DNA of 64,000 nt, taken from positions 21,368,026 through 21,432,025 of the forward strand of contig OX411543.1 in NCBI GenBank assembly GCA_948146395.1, in the 5' to 3' direction. The notes under the pieces were generated by a model, which was not told the DNA's origin, searched no databases, and saw only the letters and a list, made by a program, of their open reading frames with translations. The position numbers and the translations under genes are program-made. This DNA is from Fragum whitleyi (Eukaryota > Mollusca > Bivalvia > Cardiida > Cardiidae). Below are positions 20,442 through 31,010 of the stretch, in pieces (within the stretch, counting starts at the first letter, position 1; each line of letters begins with the position of its first letter).

Positions 20442-20715
20442 GCCGCCGTCATAGCGCAGTTGATAGCGCGTTGGACTGTCAATCTAGATGTCCCGGGTTC
20501 GATCCCCGAAGGCGGCATTCTTTCCGACTATTGTCTCTCACTTATGGATTGATAATCGTAGACCTATGTGAGATAGCGGCTGTAGGCTAGGAAAGGATGT
20601 GGTGGTTGTACTGGTGAAAGAAATACCAGGAAACCATTGTTAGGTGCTCCAGCCGCCGAGATATAACTGAAAACATGTTGAGAGCGGCGTAAACTCCATT
20701 CAATCAATCAATCAA
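20442..20715 (+). mobile_element. tRNA-Asp-like SINE (family 1), full length
   Basis: The head folds as a tRNA: acceptor GCCGCC with GGCGGC, D arm CGCAGTTGATAGCG, anticodon loop CTGTCAA giving anticodon GTC (Asp), B box GGTTCGATCCC. The family body (GATTGATAATCGTAGACC, AGATAGCGGCTGTAGGCTAG, GGTGCTCCAGCCGCCGAGAT) ends in CAATCAATCAATCAA. CCGGAGTATAC flanks both ends (20428-20438, 20716-20726) as target duplication. The minus frame at 20300-20518 is antisense to the head. Confidence 0.92.
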
Positions 20716-20747
20716 CCGGAGTATACGTATATTTGCTATATTTATCA

Positions 20748-20905
20748 TCACGCTTAGCCATCGAATTGGTAAGCAGTACGTTCGCCTAAGTGGGATTGAG
20801 AGATGCGGCTCGGACAAAATGCTGTTGTTGTACTGGTACATGAGGGACATCAGGAAGCCTCGAATAGCTGTACCAGCCGCCGAGATATAACGGTAAGAAT
20901 TTTGA
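20748..20905 (+). mobile_element. tRNA-like SINE (family 1), degenerate
   Basis: A decayed head (GCCATCGAATTGGTAAGCAG) and body pieces (GTTGTTGTACTGGTACATGA, CAGCCGCCGAGATATAACGG) in the usual order. Large deletions relative to the neighbour copy. Confidence 0.55.
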
Positions 20906-21073
20906 AATTATTACAGCAATAAATCATCATAATAATTGTTTTCCCCCACGTGGATAGTATTACTGGTTACAGATTCTTAAAAGCGAAAAATACTTCTTTG
21001 AAAGCCGACGAGAATGATTACTAAATACGCAAAAGTTGTGGAGCTCGGACATGTGAACATCTCTTTTTTTCAT

Positions 21074-21318
21074 TATTTGTTTGCATGGGATTTAACGCCG
21101 CATTCAAGAAGTTTTCAATTGATCTCTGGTATTTAGCACAACCATCACATCCTTTTCTAGCCTCCAGCTGCTATTCCACATAGGTCTACGATAATTTACC
21201 GATTGGTGGAAGACAAATACATGTAGTCGGAAAGGATTAGTTCCGTCGTCGGGAATCGAATCCATGACCTCGTGATGGGGAGTTCGACGCGCTTCCAGCT
21301 GCGCTATGACGTCGCCAC
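21074..21318 (-). mobile_element. tRNA-like SINE (family 1), minus strand
   Basis: Read on the minus strand: a head with GCGCAGCTGGAAGCGCGTCG, B box GATTCGATTCC, then TGGAATAGCAGCTGGAGG and GCGGCGTTAAATCCC near its 3' end. Moderately diverged, with no clear target duplication. Confidence 0.72.
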
Positions 21319-22198
21319 GGACCGGGGAAGAAGACTCAGACTATCGCCAATTAGAGGAAATCTCCGGAACTAATATTTCATCACGTTTGTGGTCTACAAA
21401 ATCATTCAAGTTAAAGCTTATATTTTCAGTGACCTATTCGGGTAGATACGGAAACGTATCCCTACTTTATCTCCCACATCAGATTATCAAAGGAGGGATA
21501 CGTTATCGTATGTACCATTCGGGATGAAAACGTACGTATACTCATGTCATCCACGCCGTTGCATATTTCAAAATTTCAGAACAATTATTCAGCAGTCGCG
21601 TGCTGAATAAGAAAGTATCACAAAATCAACTGTCGCAATCCACCCACAAACGTTTAGCGTAAACCACCAACAAGCGTACCGTGAGATTTTAAACAAAAAA
21701 ACAGTTTGTCATTATTCTCGAAAAATGTCATTCATTTATTTGACGTTATATGGAGTTAGACAGGTTCCCATCTACGCTACCCCCCGATACTGTATCGATA
21801 GATTGAGGCAGGCTCGCCAGTCAAATATGGAGTAAGCTTTGAAAAGCGTTTACTTTCCTTTAGAACCTAGTATATATCGAATGACTCATTCAAATTATGT
21901 CCTTGCTTCGTGTCATCTGGCCATTTTCATGCATTGATTTATTTCCTTAATTAGTATTCAATTATTTACCCGAACTCTTTAATCGGAGAAATAATAGACT
22001 CCCATAAATCGAAGGCCATTGGACAACGTTACTTGTTCTTCTTCTCTTTTTTAGCGCGTTGTTATTCTTGAAATCTAAAAAATGAGGCCATTTTAAAAAC
22101 AAACAAGCGCTATGCATGTTAACAGTTTCTTAATGGACAACTTCGTGAAACTTGCAGCTATTTCATTACTGCATCTAGAAAAGACTCCGGTAAGCCTG
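21319..22198. other. Non-coding DNA with a short shared block
   Basis: About 21430-21515 is partly palindromic (GGAAACGTATCCCTACTTTA / GGAGGGATACGTTATCG) and matches, inverted, 3155-3200. The rest is unassigned. Confidence 0.4.
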
Positions 22199-22332
22199 TC
22201 CTGCGTTCGGGATATCAAAACAATGCATCTGTACTGTTTGCCGATTTTACAACGCTTTGCATGCAAGTGCACGTACAGAGCGGGGTAAAATTCACAACCA
22301 ATTTGCACCGTTTTGTCATAATGAACGCAGGG
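22199..22332. mobile_element. MITE family W, copy 1
   Basis: Inverted ends CCTGCGTTCGGGATATCAAA and ATGAACGCAGGG, with inner CATGCAAGTGCACGTACAG and GGTGCAAA motifs (here as complement TTTGCACCG). Copies at 26088-26205 and 48279-48412 share CCCTGCGTTCAGG and ACGGTGCAAACT. The 135-codon minus frame 22093-22500 spans this and the next MITE and has no domains. Confidence 0.65.
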
Positions 22333-22420
22333 CTGTATAAACTGAGCTCTGATGTAGGCGTTAAGTCCATTACCATAGCTAAATCGGGTATAATTAAAAA
22401 GAAAATGATAGGAATTTATC

Positions 22421-22611
22421 CAGTGGCCAGTTTCATCAACCCATTTAAGACGTATTTTTGTCTTACTGATGACTTTCCAAACAGTAGAAACAACAATCAC
22501 ATTGTCTAGGTATTGATAGATTGATGATACGTGATTTTTGTCCTAAATATTTGTTAAAGCCATCGGTAAGACAAAAATGCGTCTGAAATGTTTTCATGAA
22601 ACAGGCCCCTG
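22421..22611. mobile_element. MITE with ~50-bp TIRs (GGCCTGTTTCATGAA type)
   Basis: Left CAGTGGCCAGTTTCATCAAC...AGACGTATTTTTGTCTTACTG and right CGGTAAGACAAAAATGCGTCT...TTCATGAAACAGGCCCCTG are long imperfect inverted repeats. The ends resemble family Z (13893). No coding capacity. Confidence 0.65.
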
Positions 22612-23110
22612 ATCACTGCAATTATGAAAGTACATATTGGAATGAAGTTTGCTTCTTAAGACAAGCAATTACGTTGGTTTAAAAGGTTAGTTTTATATTT
22701 TCTTAATGTGTTATTTTAGCATGTTTTATCTCTTTCGAACAAATGACACGAGAATTCAATAGTAAAGAGTTGATTTCTCGGCTCACCGCGCAAAACCTAC
22801 CTATACGTTTCTGTTCGAAGTTTTCGCCTTACGCCATCTACCCGGACTTAGAAATTCCATAAACGTTCTCAAATACTTCAAAATAGTATTCTTTGACTTT
22901 CGACATTAGCCTCAGTGGATGGATAATCGCAGATACGAATGTCTAGAGTTTCGAAAAAGATTAAGTGGTACATGATGTAGTAGTTGCTGTGTGAAATAAT
23001 GTCAATCGTGTTTAACTCAACGTCATCTTTAGCGGTAAAGTTTATGTCATTACAAGTTTCCCGACATATATTTCGTAGAGAAGGTTCCCGATTGTTTTAC
23101 ATCGTTAATA
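22612..23110. other. Non-coding DNA, nothing recognised
   Basis: No ORF, TIR or tRNA-like motif identified before the Tc1 element. Confidence 0.4.
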
Positions 23111-24097
23111 TACTACTCAAAGTTTGCTAAGCACCAAACTTTTTCGCTGTCCTACAGGAGCTGATTTAGAAAAAAACAACAAACATTCGTGTTCGTGAGA
23201 CTCGTGCAAACTGAAGAACCCCGGTTTCTTATCTGTCCTTTCTTATTGGTAGACGTTAACGTTCACCAGTGTTAATACCTCGTAAGAACAATCCTGTCAT
23301 ATGTTAATAGGTTTTCAAAGCAGTAGTGCTCACTTTTAGATTCAATTTACTCTTTTTCAAGAAATGTATCCGTCTGACAACTATGCATTTTGAAAATGGA
23401 GTGAAACAAGGATTCTACATAACTTGTTGAAACCTCAAAGACATCTTTTAAGTGCGAAATCATATGCAATTCTGAGATCGGGTGAACGTTTCGCTTGCGT
23501 AGAACTACTTTTCTTACAGAGAGAGTAATTTGTCCATTGTTTCCCAATGGTCTATGGGAGGTCACTCATGAAAACTGTGTGAATGGAATTACTGCAATGG
23601 TAACCTCCCCTGACACTACTAATGTATGTAAAACTTTGGCCAATCAATGGAAATATCGGAAAATACATGAAAACCGATACAGCCCGAGCAGACAAAGTAA
23701 AGCATTCAGGTCGTGCGATAATGGTTTATGCAAAGGGGTTTTACTTTACTTTTCAACACGCGACAGCCAATCTCGAGACGAGTGTCTGCAATTTTTTACA
23801 TGTTTATATAAACACTTACCCTTTTTCTTTATTTGAGAATGAAAATCGCGGAACAATTAATCATTATCCTTTTATAGAATTTTTTAAGCAGATAAGCCCA
23901 TAAAATTAATTATGAGATTATGGAGAATCGCTTAGCATTACAAAATAATAATAATTACCTAGATCATCTTATTGTCATTTCTTCCCTTTTATACCTAATA
24001 GATCAGCCAATCACTCTTTAAACTACATCCGGCATAATGCCGAAAGTTATCGAAATCATGTTATTACACGACTTTGATTGTCAATCGACGATATATG

Positions 24098-24312
24098 TGA
24101 CCTGTCACGCAAAAAGGGACCATCTGGGTAGTGCGGACTAGAGTCGAAACTTTTTGCACCGTGCTTATTCTCTGAATCTTGAATGATCAACCTACCTTCC
24201 AGTGAAAGGATTTTTAAAACTCGACTTCTTGTTGAACTATGGTGGATCAAATTTCTTTTTCAATAATTTATTTTACAGAATTCCCGGATGGTCCCTTTTG
24301 TGTGAAGGGTCA
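24098..24312. mobile_element. MITE family Y, copy 2, inside the Tc1 element
   Basis: TIRs TGACCTGTCACGCAAAAAGG and, at the right, GGTCCCTTTTGTGTGAAGGG. It shares the interior TCTGAATCTTGAATGATCAA and CTTCCAGTGAAAG with the copies at 13243 (inverted) and 49972. The minus frame 24056-24250 is not a gene. Confidence 0.75.
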
Positions 24313-24552
24313 CGTATGTTGAGAAACGTATATCTGAAGCAAGATGCGCACTAGGGTTAGGTCATTTTCCTTTTATCGTAATTTTACATGTAAAATTTCT
24401 CTTTTCTCAACAATTGGAATAATCACTCCAGTATGCCAACAGAAACGTCCACCATCAGTACTTTCAGTGCTTTGATTTTCTACATGTACAGATTTCGTGT
24501 AGATGCGTAGCTTCTGTTTTTCGGTACTTTATTGACTTTTCAGTCGTTACTC

Positions 24553-25605
24553 ATGGCTTATCCAAATGCCAGACGACATTTATCTGTCGAACTATTGTGG
24601 CGTGCTGTAGGTATGGTGGAGCAAGGGGCTTCCCACAGTGATGCTAGCAAGGTACTGGGGATATACCAAACTGTTGTAATCAGAGCTTGGTCACGATACC
24701 AACAGTATGGTACACCTGTAAGGAGACGTGGTGGAGGTAGGAGTATAGCTACCGCCGTCGCAGAATACCGTTTTTTGGTACTTCAAGCCCGAAGGAAGAG
24801 GTTTGCTACGGTAATGCAGCTGAAATCAACGCAGCTACGTTCCGACCTTCAAAACGCCTCGGGAGTACGAGTTTCGACTCAAACCATACGAACACGGCTG
24901 CATGAGCATAGCCTGAGGTCAAGAAGACCATGTATTCGTATTCTGCTGTCCCGAGTTAATTATCGGCGTCGGTTAACATGGGCATTAGACCACGTTGGCT
25001 TGCGCACAAGACGCTAGCGCCCCATGCTATTCACGGATGAGTCCAGGCATTGCCTGGACTACACTGATAGGCGGGCTAGGGTGTGGAGAAGGCCGGGGGA
25101 AAGGTCTCGTGCAGCAAACATTGCTGAGCACGATCGTTATGGGGGCGGGTCCATCATGGTTTGGGGTGGCATCAGCTGGGATGGGAGGACTGATCTTGTT
25201 ATTTTAGCAAGAGGTACTCTAACAGCTCTTATGAACATTGATGAAATCCTCAATACCCACCTATGATTTTACGCTGGTGCTAATTGGGATGGATTCATTT
25301 TAATGGATGATAATGCCCGTCAACACACGGCCCGTATAGTCCAAGAGTATCGCCAAGAAGAGAGCATTCCACGTCTGGACTGCCCGGCTCGCTCACCGGA
25401 CTTAAATCCCATAGAGCATATGTGGAATGAGCTACAGGTCCGTGTTTCGGCTCGCCAGGTCAAGCCAAGGACACTCGAGGGTCTCGACCAGATCCTTAGA
25501 GAAGAATGGTCTCCCCAAAGAGTAATCCAGAACTTAGTAAGGAGTATGCAGAGGCGCTGTCAGGCTGTAAATATTGACAGTGCCGGCTCTCGTACTCGTT
25601 ATTGA
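24553..25605 (+). pseudogene. Tc1 transposase (DD34E), two nonsense mutations
   Basis: One continuous reading frame of 350 codons, the usual Tc1 length, with stops only at 25015-25017 (TAG) and 25264-25266 (TGA). N-terminal half: paired helix-turn-helix DNA-binding region (LLWRAVGMVEQGASHSDASK, residues about 12-31) and an arginine/glycine GRPR-like hook (RRRGGGR). C-terminal half: catalytic Asp in LFTDESRH, the block GGSIMVWGGIS, second Asp in LMDDNARQHTA, and the third acidic residue in SPDLNPIEHMWNEL. Thirty-four residues separate the second Asp and the Glu, which defines DD34E/Tc1. The first stop falls just before LFTDES. Start chosen at the first ATG in frame. As it stands no full-length enzyme can be made without readthrough. 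Confidence 0.93.
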
Positions 25606-25911
25606 ACGAAATGCACCTTTGGTCAAATTCGGGTTTTTCAATTTTTAAGAAAACAGACCAATTTCTAGGGTCTCCCTGTTTGGTCTACATTTAAAGTCTT
25701 CTTCTTATTATGAAGCTTCATTTTCTTCTTAAAATTTGATAAACTGTCAACAATCGACCATTTTCCAACAGTCTTATAATCAAATTTCATTTTTTTCTGA
25801 AATTATAGTGTAAACAAGTTTTGGTGCTTAGCAAACTTTGAGTAGTATATTATTTCCGTTTTATAATTGTCCGAAAAATATTTAACATGTATGTAAACTT
25901 TATGCATTTAA

Positions 25912-26068
25912 GGTAGTGGAGCCATAATAGTTCCGCAACATTTCGGACCATATATTCTTTCACAGTGTTAACCAAGGTTTCCTAATGAAAATCATTAGGA
26001 AACCTTGGTTAACACTGTTAAAATTCATTACTCCAAAAACGTCGCATAACTATTACGGGTCCACTACC
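25912..26068. mobile_element. TTAA-flanked palindromic MITE family KG, copy 1 (157 bp)
   Basis: GGTAGTGGAGCCATAATAGT and its near complement at the right end, with a centre AACCAAGGTTTCCTAATG / CATTAGGAAACCTTGGTT. TTAA at 25908-25911 and 26069-26072. The same length recurs at 61064-61220. The whole element is one long hairpin. Confidence 0.85.
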
Positions 26069-26087
26069 TTAAGATGAGTTCTGATCG

Positions 26088-26205
26088 GCCCTGCGTTCAG
26101 GGTGACTAAACGGTGCAAACTGTTCGCAAATGTTAGCCCGCTTTGCACGGAGGTGCACCCGCAACTCGGGATATAATTTGAAAAGGTTGCACTATTTGAA
26201 TGTCG
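26088..26205. mobile_element. MITE family W, copy 2 (one end lost)
   Basis: Begins CCCTGCGTTCAGGGTGACTA and ACGGTGCAAACTGTTCGCAA, then GCTTTGCACGGAGGTGCACC. The right end is not recognisable. Confidence 0.55.
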
Positions 26206-27096
26206 GGCGGATAAAGCAATAGGACTGTAGATGCCTAGTCATGCACGTGCTGATTATGTAATCGAAGACCAATCACGATGTTGAATTTTGCAAAACACGT
26301 GATCTATATTTATTGCAATGATGCAACGGTGAATTCTAAAGGCAGACATCTTTGCTTGTAACAAGCTTCTTTCGGGTCCGTTCGAGTAAAAGATTATCAA
26401 GATCAATTTTCTATCAAAATGCGATGAAGTTGCAGCTGTTGACGTCTCCATTTCAATTTCGTGTAGACTGAATTAGATTTTATAAGGGAAACAACTTAAA
26501 CAGATCAGACAAAATAAGTGAGTACTGACTTATGTCCCTTTCAGTAGGAACAAACAGACTGCGACTTGTCCAAATATTTATTAGAAGGTCAGTTTTAAGG
26601 GGAATCACAAACTGTTGTGACTATATATACAGCTAACAACATCGTTAAATTGAAAAGGTGAATGATTTCGACATGAATTTGAATGAGCGTGATGAGTGGG
26701 TTCTGAGTGAAATTAAAGGGAGGTAATCTGATACAGCTATATTTCAGGATGAAAAAAATTGGCGATATTCATTACCCCCCTTCAATAAAAGTTCTATGAA
26801 TAGCTTATCTCTTCAAGGACAAATCAGACACTTGCAGAATTTCACTTATTTCAGTGAAATCGCGATTCTTTTGCAGCTGTAGTTATTGTGAATGTAGTTG
26901 TCAATCTTATCATTTTAGTGATTTTGGAGCGTTTTTTGAATGGTGTGAGTGTTTGGAATGAATGAATGGAGCACTGAGTGAGCGATTTAGAATTATTTTG
27001 ATTGGCTTTAACGTCAGTTTCACAATGTAACTTATTTAACATGTACCTAAAAACTTAATGTGCGATTGCAGTAGGGCTTTTCCCAAGTTTTTTTGT
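26206..27096. other. Non-coding DNA, nothing recognised
   Basis: Short frames (26254-26451, 26851-27042) show no domains; no repeat ends seen. Confidence 0.4.
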
Positions 27097-27100
27097 TTTC

Positions 27101-27103
27101 TTT

Positions 27104-27134
<31 letters not shown>

Positions 27135-27140
27135 GGGGGG
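27101..27140. repeat. Oligo-T/oligo-G junction (T13 G27)
   Basis: Thirteen T then twenty-seven G. A G run of this length can form G-quadruplexes and is prone to length error in sequencing. Glycine- and proline-only peptides encoded across it are meaningless. Confidence 0.85.
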
Positions 27141-27620
27141 AGAGAAAGGCCCATTGCAATCATTTTGGAAAAAGCAATCAACAAAATGATAAATAGTGGG
27201 AATTTGCAATTGTTAAATTGTATGTCATTCCTTCTCAATAATCTCAAAAAAAACTTTTATCAATTTTTTGTGTGATTGAGTATTGATTTTCTTATGATAG
27301 AAATAAAAATTAATGTAATTAAGGAAAATCTTTTTATCCACTTAAGTAACATTTACATGACTTATTAAACTAAACCTACCAAAAAATGTATATGCACCAT
27401 ACAATGTTGTCCCCGAGTAATAAACATAAAGAAAAAAAAACATGGGGATGTGCACCAGCCTCTGCCACATAGCTGCAATTTTCAGAGTTGAAAGTGGTCT
27501 TAAACCGCAATCAGTCAATAATACAATGTAAGGTAGCTTTTAGACCTACTATATGCCCTCCAATAGGTAGCTCGGGCCCCTTCACCATCTGCCCAATTCG
27601 GTTGATTGAGAATACCTTAA

Positions 27621-27750
27621 GGTAGTTGACCCGTAATAGTTCCACAACGTTTCAGAAGTCATTAGCAGTCTTAACCAAGGTTTCCTAATGATTTCATTGT
27701 GAAAGCTCATGAGCTCTGAAATGTTGCAAATTTATAATGAGTCCACTACC
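27621..27750. mobile_element. Palindromic MITE family KG, copy 2 (deleted)
   Basis: GGTAGTTGACCCGTAATAGT to GAGTCCACTACC, 130 bp. TTAA is on the left (27617-27620) and TTGA on the right. One arm of the central palindrome (TTAACCAAGGTTTCCTAATG) is kept; the other has been replaced. Confidence 0.75.
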
Positions 27751-29084
27751 TTGATTCCAAGAGTTTCATGAGTTGTAAATATTCAAAGGCTAATTTTCTC
27801 AAAACAATCATTAAAATGATTGTTTAGAGAAAATCAAACTCTAGCTTAAGTTCAAGGAAATAAGTGAAAAAAATATTTTGAAAGATATTTTGCTTCAAAA
27901 AATGGATACAACAGAAAAGCTCATTGTCTATCTTTAAATTTACTCTTCAAAAAAAGTTCTTTGACATTTGATCTATATGCAGATTTTACTTTCCACATCT
28001 ATATCTATATTTATGAGCAGAGTCAATCAATGAAGGTGAGGTCAATGCATCTTCAGAATGTTTTGAAACATAGTAACTTTTTTGATCAAAGATTTGTAAC
28101 AGAGACATTGACTAAGGACGTTAAGTCGCCATGTCTTATAATGGCAAACTTGACCTCTCTTATCTGGTTCCATACTTTCTTACCAGAGATTCTACTTAGA
28201 CTGGAGACCTTAGTATTCGTTGAAGTAGTAGTAAGATTGAAAAATCCCAAATATAATTACGTCATTCGACGCCCTGGACGAACATTGTCATCCAGCGTCA
28301 GACTGATCTTGCTCTATACATAATGCTGTGAGGCATGTTATAGCGGTGTCAGAGGTACAAGATAGTCTGTCCAGAAACAATATAGTCATTTTCAACGGCT
28401 TGTCTTATAGGGCCTGCCTTGTGGCGCACAAAAACTTTATGACATTGCTCCTCCGTTGGCTTAGCATGTTTTCATTACAGATGTGTGCCTAGACGTTCAA
28501 TTTCAAAAGCAATCAAGCAATGGCATTTCATTCACAAACACAATGGGGAGCTATCAGGACAGTTCAGTTAATCTGGAACTGCACGTGCTGAATGAGAATT
28601 CATATTTTACGTTATTTGACGTTGACGTCTCTATCGAGAAACGTTGTCAAGTAATTTATCGCAATTACATGTGATATTCTTACATCTTAATTACTGTTAA
28701 CAATTCAATCAAAGTTTATCGAAATTTTTACATGAACTCAGAAAAATCATATGATTAATCAGTGTCAAAGAACATTTTTTGAAGAGTATAGCTAGTATAT
28801 CCTAGGATAAATATTGTAATTTTGAGACCTAAAATTGTAAATGGAGAGAAGGGATTTTTTGCTCTTTTGAGGGTTTAAACATCTCCTTGAGGGTTTGCCA
28901 CCGATCTAAAGAATTTCAAGTTGACATAAGGCTATCAAAATTCACTTGGTCACAAAACAGTAAAAGTTAATGAGTGACACGTATACATCTTAAAAATGTT
29001 TTAATTCAGGGATTAAATTTCTTATTTAACATAATTATCTATCTGTCCCTATAACCCATTAACTCTGGTGCCATAACATAATCA
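27751..29084. other. Low-repeat region, no recognised gene
   Basis: A small foldback (CAATCATTAAAATGATTG) lies near 27811. The 120-codon frame 27961-28323 and the 63-codon frame 28483-28674 have mixed composition but no domain, and no convincing splice sites frame them. A host exon cannot be excluded. Confidence 0.3.
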
Positions 29085-29400
29085 ATCTCATAGAAAATAA
29101 TGTGGTAAATCTGGGATTTCTTCACGGGGATTCAAGTTGGTGTGTGTGTATTTCCATTTATTTATCGTCACTATCGTAGCACATGCCCATATGAGGGATG
29201 CCCCCAAGAGACGGTTAGTTGTTACAGGGGATAGTGCAAGGATACATGACAAATCTACTGCTGAGATCCGCCAAGGTTCTTTAACTTGCTCGGTGTAAAG
29301 CACTGTCTCATGGGCCTCGGTTTAACATCTCATCCGAAATACAATTAGTTTATATTAGTGTACCAGCCTGGGAATTCAAGTTGACTGGCCTCTGTGGTTT
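29085..29400 (-). mobile_element. tRNA-derived SINE (family 2), nearly full length
   Basis: On the minus strand: a decayed head (GAATTCCCAGGCTGGTACAC), then the 3' domain TTCGGATGAGATGTTAAACC and GCAAGTTAAAGAACCTTGGC. This domain is shared by SINEs across many marine invertebrates. The 71-codon minus frame is a translation of it. Confidence 0.72.
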
Positions 29401-29880
29401 TTGTTTGCATTTTCAGAAAATATATTTGTTGTAGATCTATTACATGCCTATTTAATCCAAGTTTGTATTAACAAGTGCTGAACAAAAACAACTCTTCCCT
29501 TTAGAGACAGGGGACTTAATTACTAGATTTGTTATGATTCAATTCCGTTTGAATAAAATACTATAAAGAAGAGTCTAGGTTCAAGTATTCAAATATGAAC
29601 TAAATACATCTTAAAGAAAAACATCCAAATGTTTGTATGAAACAGTAGAGAACATTGCTTTTTATGAAGAAAAAGCTGTGTTCCAGTTTAGCAGCCTTTA
29701 CAATTATTGACAGATTTTTGTGTAAGATTGTTTATTCACTTAAGATTTTTATCATTTCATGCATTATTTTACTAGCCTTGGCCTTAGAATTTTATCTACT
29801 AACAAATAGATTATAGCTTAGCTTAATACTTTTATTGCAGTTTATTAATGAATTTTCATAAATCTGTTAGGCATTAAGTG

Positions 29881-29917
29881 TCGGTGGAGCGATAATGGTT
29901 CTCTTTGGCCTCTTGTT
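29881..29917 (+). mobile_element. Orphan 3' end of a pearl/HINE-like element
   Basis: GGTGGAGCGATAATGGTTCT...GGCCTCTTGTT matches the 3' terminus of the intact elements (compare 42860-42899). No units or 5' end precede it. Confidence 0.6.
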
Positions 29918-30010
29918 GCTATAACCAAAATAAATTTACAAAACAATCAAATTATGGGGTTCGTATTGCAAGGCAAGGCATTAGTTCCTGTGATATAAAA
30001 AGCCAATATA

Positions 30011-30312
30011 CCATATTTCTCCTAATAGATAAACCCGAGAGCTAAACATAAAATGGTCAGGGACCTTTTATTTAGTATGTATTTTCTGATTTAAAAAATC
30101 ATTAAAATTGATGTCATTAAGGCATTTTTCCATTTAATTGAGGTGAAATTCCTCTTAACAATCATAAAAATGATTGTTTGGGGGAAATTCATCTCAAATT
30201 AGAGAAGAAGTCTTAAAAAGTTCCTAAAATTTAGGCATTTGAAGTGGGTTTTCTCAGTAAAAATGTAGGAGTGCTTCTATTAGGGAGGGTTGTATTATTA
30301 GAGGAAATATGG
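30011..30312 (+). mobile_element. TA-flanked MITE family N, copy 1 (302 bp)
   Basis: CCATATTTCTCCTAATAGAT at the left and GAGGAAATATGG at the right are inverted, with TA on both sides (30009-30010, 30313-30314). The centre is a hairpin around AACAATCATAAAAATGATTG. Copies: 45256-45546 (inverted) and 51118-53541 (split by a large insertion). Confidence 0.8.
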
Positions 30313-30387
30313 TAAGTGAACATTGCCTTGATATGACTGAATATTTGTCATAAACAGCATGAAACACCAATTTGAATTAAAGTATGT

Positions 30388-30605
30388 ATTATTTGGCTAA
30401 TTTCGCCTGAGACTCTGTGCATATTTCGTATATCTTCGGAAGATCTCCGAGTTCTCATTCAATAAAACTTTTGAAACACTTTTATAAATACGCAATTTAA
30501 CCAGCGAGTGAGAGCAAGAAAGAATAGCTCAGTTGGTTAAGGTGTATCGCTATCGATCACACATCTATGGGTTCAAGTCACCAAGGTGCTTTTTTTTATT
30601 GCTCA
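30388..30605 (+). mobile_element. Unusual SINE-like repeat T, copy 1, tRNA promoter at its 3' half
   Basis: Starts with GGCTAATTTCGCCTGAGACT CTG. About 110 bp later it has a tRNA-like block (30519-30597) with A box TAGCTCAGTTGGTTAAG and B box GGTTCAAGTC, then eight T, a Pol III-type terminator. An inverted partner with the same layout is at 32850-33110. I do not recognise the family. Confidence 0.6.
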
Positions 30606-31010
30606 GTTTTCATACTTTTTTCGTCCCTATTACAAGTTCACTCTTGAGGAATATCATTTTTGTTGAATAATTAAACGAGCGCTTTCTGCTGATTCATATC
30701 GCGACATCTTTGATGAAAATAATCTTTTATTGTTGTATGAAAGTGAGATAAACACTGCACTTATTTGTCTTAAAACCACAAGGAAAAGATGTTTCCCAAT
30801 TTTCAGAAAACAACAAAATTTTCCGATTAAGCCTAGTTTCGAATCTGTTCAAAATCGTTGCCAAAGTTACCACAAAGGCACCCTGCATCAGCAGAGCAAC
30901 CTTTGCTGTTGTTATTTTCTATATAAATAGTTGACTCAATATATGAAAAATGTGTCTTCAAAATTACAAAAATTATAAACCCCAATACACCCTCCGTCTA
31001 AAAAATAATA

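Larger units (their letters stand above)
23111..25847 (+). mobile_element. Tc1-family transposon with broken transposase
   Basis: Inverted ends of about 34 bp: TACTACTCAAAGTTTGCTAA, continuing GCACCAAACTT, at the left and the complement at the right (25813-25847). TA flanks both ends (23109-23110, 25848-25849). The element is about 2.7 kb, roughly 1 kb longer than usual for Tc1. A MITE (family Y, 24098-24312) accounts for part. The segment 23160-24090 has frames of 72-113 codons with no recognised domain and may be another insertion or element-specific sequence. Confidence 0.86.

Noticed and set aside
20442..20518. Functional tRNA-Asp gene
   Set aside because: The cloverleaf is good, but it is fused to the SINE body and tail and flanked by an 11-bp target duplication, so it is a SINE head.
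22093..22500. 135-codon minus-strand ORF
   Set aside because: Spans MITE W and part of another MITE, no domain, palindromic DNA gives open frames on both strands.
23111..23144. Horizontal transfer of the Tc1 element
   Set aside because: Tc1 elements often transfer between species, but nothing in this window alone shows it.
23347..23903. Second gene carried by the Tc1 element
   Set aside because: Overlapping frames on both strands, none with a recognised domain or consistent codon use.
27047..27275. Proline- and glycine-rich ORFs on both strands
   Set aside because: Direct translation of the T13 G27 run.
27961..28323. 120-codon ORF as a host gene
   Set aside because: Ordinary AT-rich composition, an IYIYIY low-complexity stretch, no domain and no splice signals that I can defend.
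30519..30597. Stand-alone tRNA gene
   Set aside because: A and B boxes and a T run are present, but the acceptor stem does not pair and the block belongs to a repeat with an upstream 23-bp signature.
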